The notes under the pieces: generated by a model
The model's input: only the letters and a program-made list of their open reading frames with translations
What the model was told of the DNA's origin: nothing
The model's database searches: none
Program-made: the position numbers and the translations under genes
Assembly: GCA_003561595.1 (NCBI GenBank)
Contig: PWWF01000389.1
Coordinates: forward strand, 1 to 5,452
DNA from: Paracoccaceae bacterium
Lineage (GTDB): Bacteria; Pseudomonadota; Alphaproteobacteria; Rhodobacterales; Rhodobacteraceae
Length of the DNA stretch: 5,452 nucleotides
Direction of reading: 5' to 3'
In this document: piece by piece, positions 1 through 4,803 of the stretch
Position numbering within the stretch: position 1 is the first letter of the stretch
Layout: each line of letters begins with the position of its first letter

Positions 1-431
1 AGATAGACCCAATGGCCGATGCCGGTCGCCCCCTCAACGTCCAATGCGCCGATGCGGGCGGGGTCCTGTTGCGGGACACTGCGCAGGCTTGCGACATAAT
101 GGCCCTGCCCGGCGTCTTGTTGCGCGCGCCAGTGCACCGGGTGCCATCCATGATCGGCGCCGCGCAGCCGCAGGGTCATGTCGCCCGAAAGCAGCGCCCC
201 GATGCCATCGGCATCGGGCAGATCGTCCGGGTGGATCAGATCCTGAATGCAGATCTGTTCCAGCGCGGCGGGGTCATGGCCCAGCGCAGGGGTCCAGGCC
301 GGGTTCGCCGCCAGGATGGTTCCGTCACCCGCAAGAATGCAGACCGGATCGGGCAGAGCTGCGAACACATCCGGCAAAAGCGTATGATCGGGTTTGTAAA
401 CCATGCGATAGAGGGCCTGTTCGAGCACCAT
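1..431 (-). CDS. PAS-domain signalling protein, N-terminal part (runs off window)
   Basis: The minus strand is open from an ATG at 429-431 to the window edge, giving 143 complete codons without a stop. An in-frame TAG at 468-470 limits the upstream extension. The ribosome binding site is weak (GGCAGGCAGCT before the ATG); a TTG at 441-443 is an alternative start. Residues about 20-70 read as a PAS core: 'ALPDPVCILAGDGTILAANP' (25-44), then 'PAWTPALG', then 'DLIHPDD' (64-70), the usual PAS sequence of strand, helix and acidic turn. Residues 85-118 fit the closing strands. A second sensor domain seems to begin near residue 135 with 'ATGIGHWVY', which resembles the start of a PAS_3-type domain. 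PAS domains sense ligands or redox state for histidine kinases, diguanylate cyclases and similar proteins. The output domain lies outside the window, so the class cannot be named. No signal peptide or membrane segment is seen, so a cytoplasmic protein is likely. Confidence 0.8.
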   Translation of the reverse strand, partial: MVLEQALYRMVYKPDHTLLPDVFAALPDPVCILAGDGTILAANPAWTPALGHDPAALEQICIQDLIHPDDLPDADGIGALLSGDMTLRLRGADHGWHPVHWRAQQDAGQGHYVASLRSVPQQDPARIGALDVEGATGIGHWVY

Positions 432-495
432 AGCTGCCTGCAACCCGCCAGTCGGGGCTGAACTGAGCTAGCAGTATAGAGTTAACGTGAACAGA

Positions 496-511
496 ATGCG
501 AGTAATCGCAT
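496..511. repeat. Inverted repeat, possible operator upstream of the PAS gene
   Basis: ATGCGA (496-501) and TCGCAT (506-511) form perfect 6-base arms around GTAA. The element lies 65 bases upstream of the PAS-protein start, in the 155-base gap between that gene and the small gene at 587-832. There is no T-tract, so an operator is more plausible than a terminator. A TATACT hexamer lies between it and the gene on the minus strand (472-477), but no convincing -35 box is visible. Confidence 0.3.
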
Positions 512-586
512 AGCGGAAAACAGCCATTGGTTGCGCAGCCGCTGCCCTGCCATCACAGCCGGGGTGTCAGACGCGCGGATCGATGT

Positions 587-832
587 TTACGCCGGGGCCA
601 TGGCGCGCTGCGCCTGCGCCTCTTTGCGGGCCTGCACGGCGCGCGGTTTCGACCGGGTGGGCCGCAGGGGCTGCTTCATCGCCTCGGCCTCGCGCGCAAG
701 ATCTGCCGCGTTCTCATGCGGCATGTTGGCGGCAAAGGCGCAGAGCGTGCGCAGATAGGCCTCTTGCTGCTGCTGGATGATCCGCATCCAGAAAACCGAG
801 CTCTGCATCCAGAATGTCATCGGGTCGAACAT
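587..832 (-). CDS. Small uncharacterised protein, 81 aa
   Basis: I do not recognise the family. The start is the ATG at 830-832, chosen because AGGGAGA sits seven bases upstream. An in-frame upstream ATG (869-871) would add 13 residues but has no such site. The N-terminus is rich in Met, Trp and Phe ('MFDPMTFWMQSSVFWMRI', residues 1-18) and looks amphipathic. The middle (19-53) is probably helical and includes 'IIQQQQEAYLRTL'. The C-terminal 30 residues are basic and low in hydrophobics ('RPTRSKPRAVQARKEAQAQR'), like a disordered or nucleic-acid-binding tail. No signal peptide is seen. The size and the Gln/Ala-rich helix recall small phasin-like or granule-associated proteins, but that is only a guess. 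It stands alone: 277 bases separate it from ftsB upstream and 155 from the PAS gene downstream, all on the same strand. The GC-rich third codon positions and strong ribosome binding site favour a real gene over the overlapping plus-strand frames. Confidence 0.65.
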   Translation of the reverse strand: MFDPMTFWMQSSVFWMRIIQQQQEAYLRTLCAFAANMPHENAADLAREAEAMKQPLRPTRSKPRAVQARKEAQAQRAMAPA

Positions 833-948
833 GTGAAATCTCCCTATTCCGAACACTGTCCCCCGCACCATGCGTTCTGTCCGGAGTCCTCAAAATCGCT
901 ATGAAGCCGCGCTTGTAACGCAGGTTGTCCCCTTGGCCCGCAACCCTC

Positions 949-966
949 CTCATGAGCCATCATGAG
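949..966. repeat. Inverted repeat of two TCATGA palindromes, possible operator
   Basis: CTCATGA (949-955) and TCATGAG (960-966) are perfect 7-base inverted arms around GCCA. The same bases also read as two self-palindromic TCATGA hexamers (950-955 and 960-965) exactly ten bases apart, about one helical turn. The element lies about 120 bases upstream of the small gene's start. There is no T-tract on either strand, so a protein-binding site is more likely than a terminator. No known regulator is assigned. Confidence 0.35.
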
Positions 967-1073
967 TGCCCGAAAGCGCATAGTCAGCCGCACAACCAGA
1001 ACGCGAGCATTTCACCAATCATAACGGTGCGTGTTGCGGTCTGTCAAAACTCTAAGCCCCCGGCTCGCGAATG

Positions 1074-1083
1074 TTTGCGCAAA
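1074..1083. repeat. TTTGCGCAAA palindrome
   Basis: A perfect 10-base palindrome 26 bases past the ftsB stop codon. It could be a binding site or a chance palindrome, and no known operator is matched. It is AT-flanked with a GC core, unlike the surrounding GC-rich sequence. Confidence 0.2.
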
Positions 1084-1109
1084 TGCTGTCTGAGTGGGCA
1101 GGTCAGGGG

Positions 1110-1406
1110 CTAACGGATCACGATTTCATCGGGCCGGGCCAGCCCCAGCACATGGCGCGCCCGTTCATCCAGTAGATCGAGGTCAAGGTAATCATCCGAC
1201 AGGCGGCGCGTGCGGCTTTCCAGCTCGTCAAGCTGGCTGGCCAGCAGGTCGCGCTCGGTGCGCAGATCGGCCACTTCGGCCTCGATCTGCACGCGGTTGA
1301 ACAACCCATAGGCGCCCTGCACGGCGGAAAACGTGAAATACAGCGCCAGCACCAGCGCGGTGCCGAAGTAAAATAGCGCGCCGATTGCGGGGCGGGTGCG
1401 TTTCAT
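1110..1406 (-). CDS. ftsB: FtsB/DivIC-family septum formation initiator, 98 aa
   Basis: Small bitopic inner-membrane protein of the divisome. In the well-studied family it joins FtsL and FtsQ through a periplasmic coiled coil and helps activate septal peptidoglycan synthesis. Visible here: a short basic cytoplasmic N-terminus (MKRTRP), one membrane helix at about 9-29, a heptad-like charged helix at about 38-70 ('RVQIEAEVADLRTERDLLAS'), and the family's C-terminal signature at 75-97, 'LDLLDERARHVLGLARPDEI'. Length and order match the DivIC family (Pfam PF04977). The start ATG at 1404-1406 directly precedes the membrane helix; the ribosome binding site is weak (AGGCACGGGC). The gene follows pgk and the two-helix protein after a 111-base gap that contains its own promoter candidate. 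In many alphaproteobacteria this gene lies near eno or pdhA, neither of which is in this window. The identification is firm for the family; the name ftsB follows usual alphaproteobacterial practice. Confidence 0.88.
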   Translation of the reverse strand: MKRTRPAIGALFYFGTALVLALYFTFSAVQGAYGLFNRVQIEAEVADLRTERDLLASQLDELESRTRRLSDDYLDLDLLDERARHVLGLARPDEIVIR

Positions 1407-1472
1407 GCCCGTGCCTGTACCTGTCTGCCGATCACCTGCTGGCGCGCGGTTGATCCGCTGCTGCCGTGGGCG

Positions 1473-1501
1473 AGTATGGCACAGTCCCCCGCACTTGTGA
1501 A
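1473..1501 (-). promoter_or_regulatory. Probable sigma70-type promoter for ftsB
   Basis: On the minus strand, TTCACA (1496-1501) is separated by exactly 17 bases from CATACT (1473-1478). Both resemble the housekeeping consensus, and the spacing is ideal. Transcription would begin near 1466, leaving a leader of about 60 bases before the ftsB ATG. This would let ftsB be expressed independently of the pgk unit upstream. Based on eye alignment only. Confidence 0.5.
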
Positions 1502-1517
1502 TCCCCGTAAAGCCGGA

Positions 1518-1733
1518 TTATCGCAAGAAGATACCCGCCACCACAAGCATCAGCCCCAGGGTCGACACGCCAAGAGCTGCAAAATTCACGATCACCGCCT
1601 TTTGCATCCGTGCGCGCAGCGTGGCGTCATCCAGCCCCGCGCGGCGCAGGCGCAGCACATAAAGGATGCACCAGACCAGCGCCAGAACGCCTGCAAAGGC
1701 GAGGGCGGCCCCGCCCCAGATCATGGCCCCCAT
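1518..1733 (-). CDS. Small two-helix membrane protein coupled to pgk, 71 aa
   Basis: I do not recognise the family. The product is almost entirely two hydrophobic helices, about 5-27 ('IWGGAALAFAGVLALVWCIL') and 47-70 ('VIVNFAALGVSTLGLMLVVA'), joined by a charged turn ('RLRRAGLDDATLRARMQK') that by the positive-inside rule should face the cytoplasm, leaving both ends periplasmic. The start ATG at 1731-1733 is five bases past the pgk stop; its Shine-Dalgarno AGGAG uses the last bases of pgk and ends at that stop, eight bases before the ATG, so translational coupling to pgk is likely. An ATG three codons further in (1722-1724) is an alternative start. The gene ends with TAA at 1518-1520; no good terminator follows, so some read-through into ftsB is possible. 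Function unknown. The context suggests co-expression with pgk but does not show a metabolic role. Confidence 0.75.
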   Translation of the reverse strand: MGAMIWGGAALAFAGVLALVWCILYVLRLRRAGLDDATLRARMQKAVIVNFAALGVSTLGLMLVVAGIFLR

Positions 1734-1738
1734 CGTGA

Positions 1739-2932
1739 CTACTCCTGTTCCAGCGCGGCGACACCCGGCAGGGTCTTGCCCTCCATCCATTCCAGAAAGG
1801 CGCCCCCGGCGGTCGAGACATAGCTGAACCCCCCGGCCACCCCGGCCTTGTTCAGCGCGGCCACCGTATCGCCCCCGCCCGCGACCGAGGTCAGCACCCC
1901 CTCTGCGGTCAGGCGCGCGGCTTCCTGTGCGCTGGTATTGGTGGCGGCATCGAAGGGCGCGATCTCGAACGCGCCCAGCGGGCCGTTCCAGACCAGCGTG
2001 CGGCATTCGGCCAGCAGGGCGGTAATGGCGGCCACGGTTTCCGGCCCGGCATCAAGGATCATGGCATCCTCGGGGCAGGCATCGGCGGGCAGAACCTCAT
2101 GCGGGGCGCCAGTGGCGAATTCGCGCGCGACGACAATATCCACCGGCAGGTGGATGGTGCACCCGGCCTCTTCGGCGCGCGACAGGATATCGTTCGCGGT
2201 TTCCGCCATCTCGCGTTCCGCCAACGAATTGCCGATGCCGACCCCCTTGGCGGCCAGAAAGGTATTGGCCATGCCGCCCCCGATGATCAGATGATCGACA
2301 CGGGCGATCAGATTCGACAGCAGGTCCAGCTTGGTCGAGACCTTGGCCCCGCCCACCACGGCGGCCACCGGGCGCGCGGGGTCGCCCAGGGCGGCCTCCA
2401 GCGCTTTCAGCTCGGCCTCCATCAACCGGCCTGCGCAATTGGGGCGCAGACGGGCCATCCCTTCGGTCGAGGCATGGGCGCGATGCGCGGCCGAAAACGC
2501 GTCATTGACGTAAATATCGCCCAGCGCGGCCATGGCCGCGGCCAGCATCTTGTCATTGGCTTCTTCGCCCGCATGAAAGCGCGTATTCTCCAGCAGCACC
2601 ACATCGCCCGGTTCCATCGCGGCCACGGCCTTTTTCGCGGGCGCGCCCATGCAATCCACGGCAAATGTCACGGGCTGGCCCAGTGCCTTTTCCAGCGCAG
2701 GGCGCACCTGTTCGAGCGACATTTCCGGCACGCGCTTGCCCTTGGGGCGGCCGAAATGCGCCAGCAACACCGCCTTGCCACCCGCCTGCGTGATATGCTG
2801 CACCGTGGGCACGATCCGCGTGATGCGGGTGTCATCGGTCACGGTGCCGCCCTCTACAGGGACATTGATATCCACCCGGATCAGCGCCGTCTTGCCTGCG
2901 AAATCCAGATCTTCCAGCGTATTGTACGGCAT
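1739..2932 (-). CDS. pgk: Phosphoglycerate kinase, 397 aa
   Basis: Cytoplasmic enzyme that transfers the acyl phosphate of 1,3-bisphosphoglycerate to ADP in glycolysis, and works in reverse in gluconeogenesis and the Calvin cycle. All family landmarks are present: 'RVDINVP' at 19-25 (substrate Asp21, Asn23), Arg36, 'HFGRPKG' at 59-65, '[12 protein letters not shown]' at 113-124 (Arg118), '[14 protein letters not shown]' at 143-156 (Arg151), 'GGAKVSTK' at 194-201 in the hinge and nucleotide region, 'GGGMANTF' at 218-225, and 'WNGPLGAFE' and 'GGGDT' in the C-terminal nucleotide domain. Length is normal for bacterial PGK and nothing is missing. The ATG at 2930-2932 is preferred because GGGAG lies eight bases upstream; an in-frame GTG at 2945-2947 would add five residues but has a badly spaced site. 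It is the first gene of a unit with the two-helix protein and is divergent from the cyclophilin pair. No gap or fba gene is adjacent within the window. Confidence 0.97.
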   Translation of the reverse strand: MPYNTLEDLDFAGKTALIRVDINVPVEGGTVTDDTRITRIVPTVQHITQAGGKAVLLAHFGRPKGKRVPEMSLEQVRPALEKALGQPVTFAVDCMGAPAKKAVAAMEPGDVVLLENTRFHAGEEANDKMLAAAMAALGDIYVNDAFSAAHRAHASTEGMARLRPNCAGRLMEAELKALEAALGDPARPVAAVVGGAKVSTKLDLLSNLIARVDHLIIGGGMANTFLAAKGVGIGNSLAEREMAETANDILSRAEEAGCTIHLPVDIVVAREFATGAPHEVLPADACPEDAMILDAGPETVAAITALLAECRTLVWNGPLGAFEIAPFDAATNTSAQEAARLTAEGVLTSVAGGGDTVAALNKAGVAGGFSYVSTAGGAFLEWMEGKTLPGVAALEQE

Positions 2933-2963
2933 AACCGGCGCTCCCACTCGTTCCTGTCGCCGC

Positions 2964-2993
2964 TATGTGGCGTAAAATCCGGGGCAGGGTCAA
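2964..2993 (-). promoter_or_regulatory. Possible pgk promoter
   Basis: On the minus strand, TTGACC (2988-2993) matches the -35 consensus well. The hexamer 18 bases downstream, CACATA (2964-2969), is a poor -10 box. Placement just upstream of pgk (first base of the start codon at 2932) is right. The -35 is convincing, the -10 is not, and an activator-dependent promoter would fit the same sequence. Confidence 0.3.
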
Positions 2994-3019
2994 TGGGATG
3001 CGACAGCCTTGGGGGTTTT

Positions 3020-3050
3020 CCTGCGGGCAGGCGCGCATTAGGGTGCGCGC
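3020..3050. repeat. Two adjacent hairpins in the pgk/cyclophilin divergent region
   Basis: CCTGC-GG-GCAGG (3020-3031) is directly followed by GCGCGCA-TTAGGG-TGCGCGC (3031-3050); the two share base 3031. Both have perfect arms. They lie between the two divergent start codons, 26 bases before the cyclophilin ATG at the nearer end. Terminators are not expected between divergent genes, and there is no usable T-tract. They may be operators for a regulator of one or both units, or structure in the leader of the cyclophilin transcript. A plus-strand promoter could not be placed with confidence; CATTAG at 3036-3041 lies inside the second hairpin. Confidence 0.4.
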
Positions 3051-3076
3051 TGTAACCTCATATCCGGAGACCACGC

Positions 3077-3583
3077 ATGGCCGAAATCAAGGACCCTGAA
3101 AACACCATCCTGATGGAGCTGAAAGGCGGCACCGTCACGATCGAGCTTCTGCCCGATATCGCGCCGGGGCATTGCGCGCGCATGAAGGAACTGGCCCGCG
3201 CAGGCGCCTATGACAACGTGGTGTTTCACCGCGTGATCGACGGGTTCATGGCCCAGACCGGTGATGTGGCCAATGGCAAGACCGATGCCAATTACAATCC
3301 GGGCCGCTGCGGCACCGGCGGGTCGGATCTGCCCAACCTCAAGGCCGAATTCTCGGGCGTGCCGCATGACCGGGGCACGCTGGGGGCCGCGCGTTCGCAA
3401 AACCCTGACAGCGCCAACAGCCAGTTCTTCATCAATTTCAGCGACAACCACTTTCTGAATCGCCAATACACTGTCTATGGGCGCGTGATTGCGGGCATGG
3501 AACATGTCGATGCCATCACACGGGGCGAGCCGCCGGCAGACCCTGACAAGATGCTGAGTGTAAAGGTGGCCAGCGATGCGTGA
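3077..3583 (+). CDS. ppiB: Cytoplasmic cyclophilin-type peptidyl-prolyl cis-trans isomerase, 168 aa
   Basis: Catalyses cis-trans isomerisation of X-Pro bonds during protein folding. There is no signal peptide (MAEIKDPENT...), so it should be cytoplasmic. The cyclophilin core runs from about residue 10 to the end: 'VVFHRVIDGFMAQTGD' at 48-63 contains the catalytic Arg52 with Phe57, Met58 and Gln60, and 'ARSQNPDSANSQFFINF' at 105-121 holds the second active-site block. A Gly-rich stretch at 76-92 ('GRCGTGGSDLPNLKAEF') is typical of alphaproteobacterial members. The position of human CypA Trp121 is Phe126 here, which predicts weak cyclosporin binding. Two cysteines, Cys33 and Cys78, are absent from the next gene's product. 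The start ATG has GGAG seven bases upstream (3068-3071). The stop codon overlaps the start of the exported paralogue by eight bases. The symbol is by analogy with the E. coli cytoplasmic enzyme. Confidence 0.93.
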   Translation: MAEIKDPENTILMELKGGTVTIELLPDIAPGHCARMKELARAGAYDNVVFHRVIDGFMAQTGDVANGKTDANYNPGRCGTGGSDLPNLKAEFSGVPHDRGTLGAARSQNPDSANSQFFINFSDNHFLNRQYTVYGRVIAGMEHVDAITRGEPPADPDKMLSVKVASDA

Positions 3584-4190
3584 TCGTCTGATCTTTGCAG
3601 GGCTTTTCGCAGTGGGCGTGGGCATTCTGGCCACGACCTCTCTCAACACCTCGCGCGCGGATGCCGACACCCAGGTGCCGAGTGACCATTCCGGCCCGGT
3701 CATGACCATCGATGTCGCCGGGCAGGCCAATGGCAGCATCCGCATCGCGCTGCGCGACGATCTGGCGCCCGAACATGTCGAACGGATCGTGACCCTGGCC
3801 GAGCGTGGCGATTACGATGGTGTGGTGTTTCACCGCGTGATCGAAGGCTTCATGGCCCAGACCGGCGATGTGGAACACGGCCAGCTTGATGGTGAACGCG
3901 CGCGCTGGGGCACAGGCGGGTCCGACATGCCAAACCTGCCCGCCGAATTCAGCGATCAGTCCTTCGAGCGCGGGGTTGTCGGCATGGCGCGGTCGCAAAG
4001 CCCCGACAGCGCGAACAGCCAGTTCTTCATCATGTTCGCCCCTGCCACGCATCTGGACGGGCAATACACGGTCGTCGGCCAGATGATCGAAGGCTATGAC
4101 GTGCTGGATGCCATCAAGCGCGGCACGGGCGCGAATGGCGCGGTGATGGACACGCCGGACCTGATGGAACGCGTCACCATTTCGGAATGA
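3576..4190 (+). CDS. ppiA: Exported (periplasmic) cyclophilin-type peptidyl-prolyl isomerase, 204 aa
   Basis: Second cyclophilin, paralogous to its neighbour, with an export signal. Residues 1-30 form a signal peptide: charged MRDR, hydrophobic 'LIFAGLFAVGVGILATTSL', then 'ADA' before Asp31 as a plausible signal peptidase I site. A retained membrane anchor is the alternative. The cyclophilin domain spans about 42-203. 'VVFHRVIEGFMAQTGD' at 83-98 contains catalytic Arg87, Phe92, Met93 and Gln95, and 'ARSQSPDSANSQFFIMF' forms the second block. The CypA Trp121 position is His in 'THLDGQYTVVG', again predicting low cyclosporin affinity. The ATG at 3576 lies inside the last codons of the upstream gene; AAAGGTGG (3562-3569) provides a ribosome binding site, so the two are very probably one operon with coupled translation. 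The role should be folding of periplasmic or outer-membrane proteins. The stop TGA directly abuts a terminator that serves the convergent gene. Confidence 0.92.
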   Translation: MRDRLIFAGLFAVGVGILATTSLNTSRADADTQVPSDHSGPVMTIDVAGQANGSIRIALRDDLAPEHVERIVTLAERGDYDGVVFHRVIEGFMAQTGDVEHGQLDGERARWGTGGSDMPNLPAEFSDQSFERGVVGMARSQSPDSANSQFFIMFAPATHLDGQYTVVGQMIEGYDVLDAIKRGTGANGAVMDTPDLMERVTISE

Positions 4191-4219
4191 AAAAACGCCG
4201 GGGCCGCAAGGCCCCGGCG
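4190..4219 (-). terminator. Rho-independent terminator of the DUF4168 gene
   Basis: CGCCGGGGCC (4196-4205) and GGCCCCGGCG (4210-4219) form a perfect 10-base stem around a 4-base loop, which reads GCAA on the plus strand and TTGC on the minus strand. Six A residues at 4190-4195 become a T-tract after the stem on the minus strand, 24 bases past the stop codon of the gene at 4244-4648. On the plus strand no T-tract follows, so it would stop cyclophilin transcripts only weakly, although the hairpin could still shield their 3' end. Confidence 0.9.
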
Positions 4220-4243
4220 CTATGTGCGGGATCAGTCGCTGCC

Positions 4244-4648
4244 TCAGCCGCCATGGGCTTCGGCAAAGCGCGCATCAATCTCGGCTGCCAGATCGGGGTC
4301 CTGCGATGCAGCCTCACCGATGGCAATGTATTCATCCACCGTAATATCGGGCGATTCCTCGACAACCTGCAGGATGGCGGCATCGGCTTCCTGCACGATC
4401 GCCATTTGCTCTTCTTCGTCGGTCGTGGCTTCAAGCTGCGCCATATACTGCTCGCGCGTCTCGGCCACGGCCAGGGCTGCCGTGATGAAGGCATCGACCA
4501 TCGCTTCATCTGCAGCGAGCTCAGCCCCCGGCCCTGCGGCGGGTGCGTCGGGGGTCATGTCCTGAGCCTCGGCCTGCGTGGCGAGGAACGGGGTGGCCAC
4601 AAGCCCGGCCGCGAGGATGGTCGTTGCAAGAAGGCGGTTCAGTGCCAT
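4244..4648 (-). CDS. Secreted DUF4168-type protein, 134 aa
   Basis: Small acidic exported protein of unknown function. Residues 1-27 are a clear signal peptide: MALNR, hydrophobic 'LLATTILAAGLVATPFLA', then 'TQAEA' before Gln28. A Pro/Ala-rich linker follows (30-41). The mature part, about 45-130, is predicted to be helical and rich in Glu, Asp and Ala. Its C-terminal block 'SPDITVDEYIAIGEAASQDP' (99-118) followed by 'DLAAEIDARF' resembles the DUF4168 family (helix, 'Iaqaaq-DpeL' turn, helix). The assignment rests on that resemblance, not a search. The start ATG at 4646-4648 has AGGAG seven bases upstream; a longer in-frame reading to 4795 adds an unlikely, non-conserved-looking stretch before the signal peptide. 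It is a single-gene unit with its own terminator, convergent with the cyclophilin operon. Confidence 0.82.
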   Translation of the reverse strand: MALNRLLATTILAAGLVATPFLATQAEAQDMTPDAPAAGPGAELAADEAMVDAFITAALAVAETREQYMAQLEATTDEEEQMAIVQEADAAILQVVEESPDITVDEYIAIGEAASQDPDLAAEIDARFAEAHGG

Positions 4649-4704
4649 TGAGGTTCTCCTGTCTGTTTCTGCCGCGCCGGATGCCTCATCCAGCGCCAGC
4701 CCAA

Positions 4705-4715
4705 GACCTAAGGTC
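4705..4715. repeat. GACCT-A-AGGTC palindrome upstream of the DUF4168 gene
   Basis: Perfect 5-base arms around a central A, located 57 bases before the start of the secreted-protein gene. It lies in the region where its promoter should be: on the minus strand a TTGCAA (4728-4733) resembles a -35 box, and the palindrome falls near the expected -10. It could be an operator, but a chance palindrome is not excluded. Confidence 0.25.
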
Positions 4716-4779
4716 GCGCCCCCTGGCTTGCAAACGGGTCGGCGGAAAAATGCTGATTCATCATTCTGTTGCGGGCAGA

Positions 4780-4803
4780 AGCTCAGGTAAATCACCTGAA
4801 GCT
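4780..4803 (-). terminator. Hairpin at the end of the VWA gene, possible terminator
   Basis: AGC-TCAGGT (4780-4788) pairs with ACCTGA-A-GCT (4794-4803) around a five-base loop, with one bulged A at 4800. It overlaps the stop codon of the VWA gene (4802-4804). The stem is nine pairs, but on the minus strand only TTCTG follows and there is no real T-tract. A weak terminator or 3'-end stabilising hairpin is likely; an operator for the secreted-protein gene, about 130 bases downstream, is a less likely alternative. Confidence 0.4.

Larger units (their letters stand above)
833..1109. other. Non-coding stretch between ftsB and the small gene
   Basis: I find no supported gene in these 277 bases; the short plus-strand frame at 925-1113 has no ribosome binding site and reads like a random translation. 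It holds the end of the ftsB transcript and the leader of the small gene. The visible structures are the paired TCATGA palindromes (949-966), the TTTGCGCAAA palindrome (1074-1083) and a short weak hairpin AGCC-CCC-GGCT (1055-1065). On the minus strand that hairpin is followed a few bases later by TTTT, a poor candidate ftsB terminator. No clear -35/-10 pair for the small gene could be found. Confidence 0.5.

Noticed and set aside
12..461. Plus-strand open frame of 149 codons at the left edge
   Set aside because: The opposite strand encodes a clear PAS domain; this frame has no family resemblance.
527..904. Plus-strand open frame of 125 codons over the small gene
   Set aside because: Arg/Cys/His-rich translation with no good ribosome binding site; the minus-strand small gene has a strong one.
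949..966. Rho-independent terminator for ftsB
   Set aside because: Arms of only seven bases with low GC, no T-tract, and about 145 bases past the stop codon.
2099..3055. Plus-strand open frame of 318 codons opposite pgk
   Set aside because: It lies antisense to a complete, motif-perfect phosphoglycerate kinase. Its His/Arg/Gly-rich translation is typical of the reverse strand of GC-rich coding DNA and shows no domain.
3038..3745. Minus-strand open frame of 235 codons opposite the cyclophilin genes
   Set aside because: It is a shadow of the two cyclophilin genes; no ribosome binding site or recognisable motif.
3516..4064. Minus-strand open frame of 182 codons opposite the exported cyclophilin
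   Set aside because: Same reason; its repetition of phrases seen opposite the first cyclophilin merely mirrors the paralogy on the coding strand.
4187..4651. Plus-strand open frame of 154 codons over the secreted-protein gene
   Set aside because: Starts inside the terminator region and runs antisense to a gene with a clear signal peptide and ribosome binding site.
4649..4795. N-terminal extension of the secreted protein
   Set aside because: The extension would bury a textbook signal peptide; the internal ATG at 4646-4648 has an AGGAG at good spacing.
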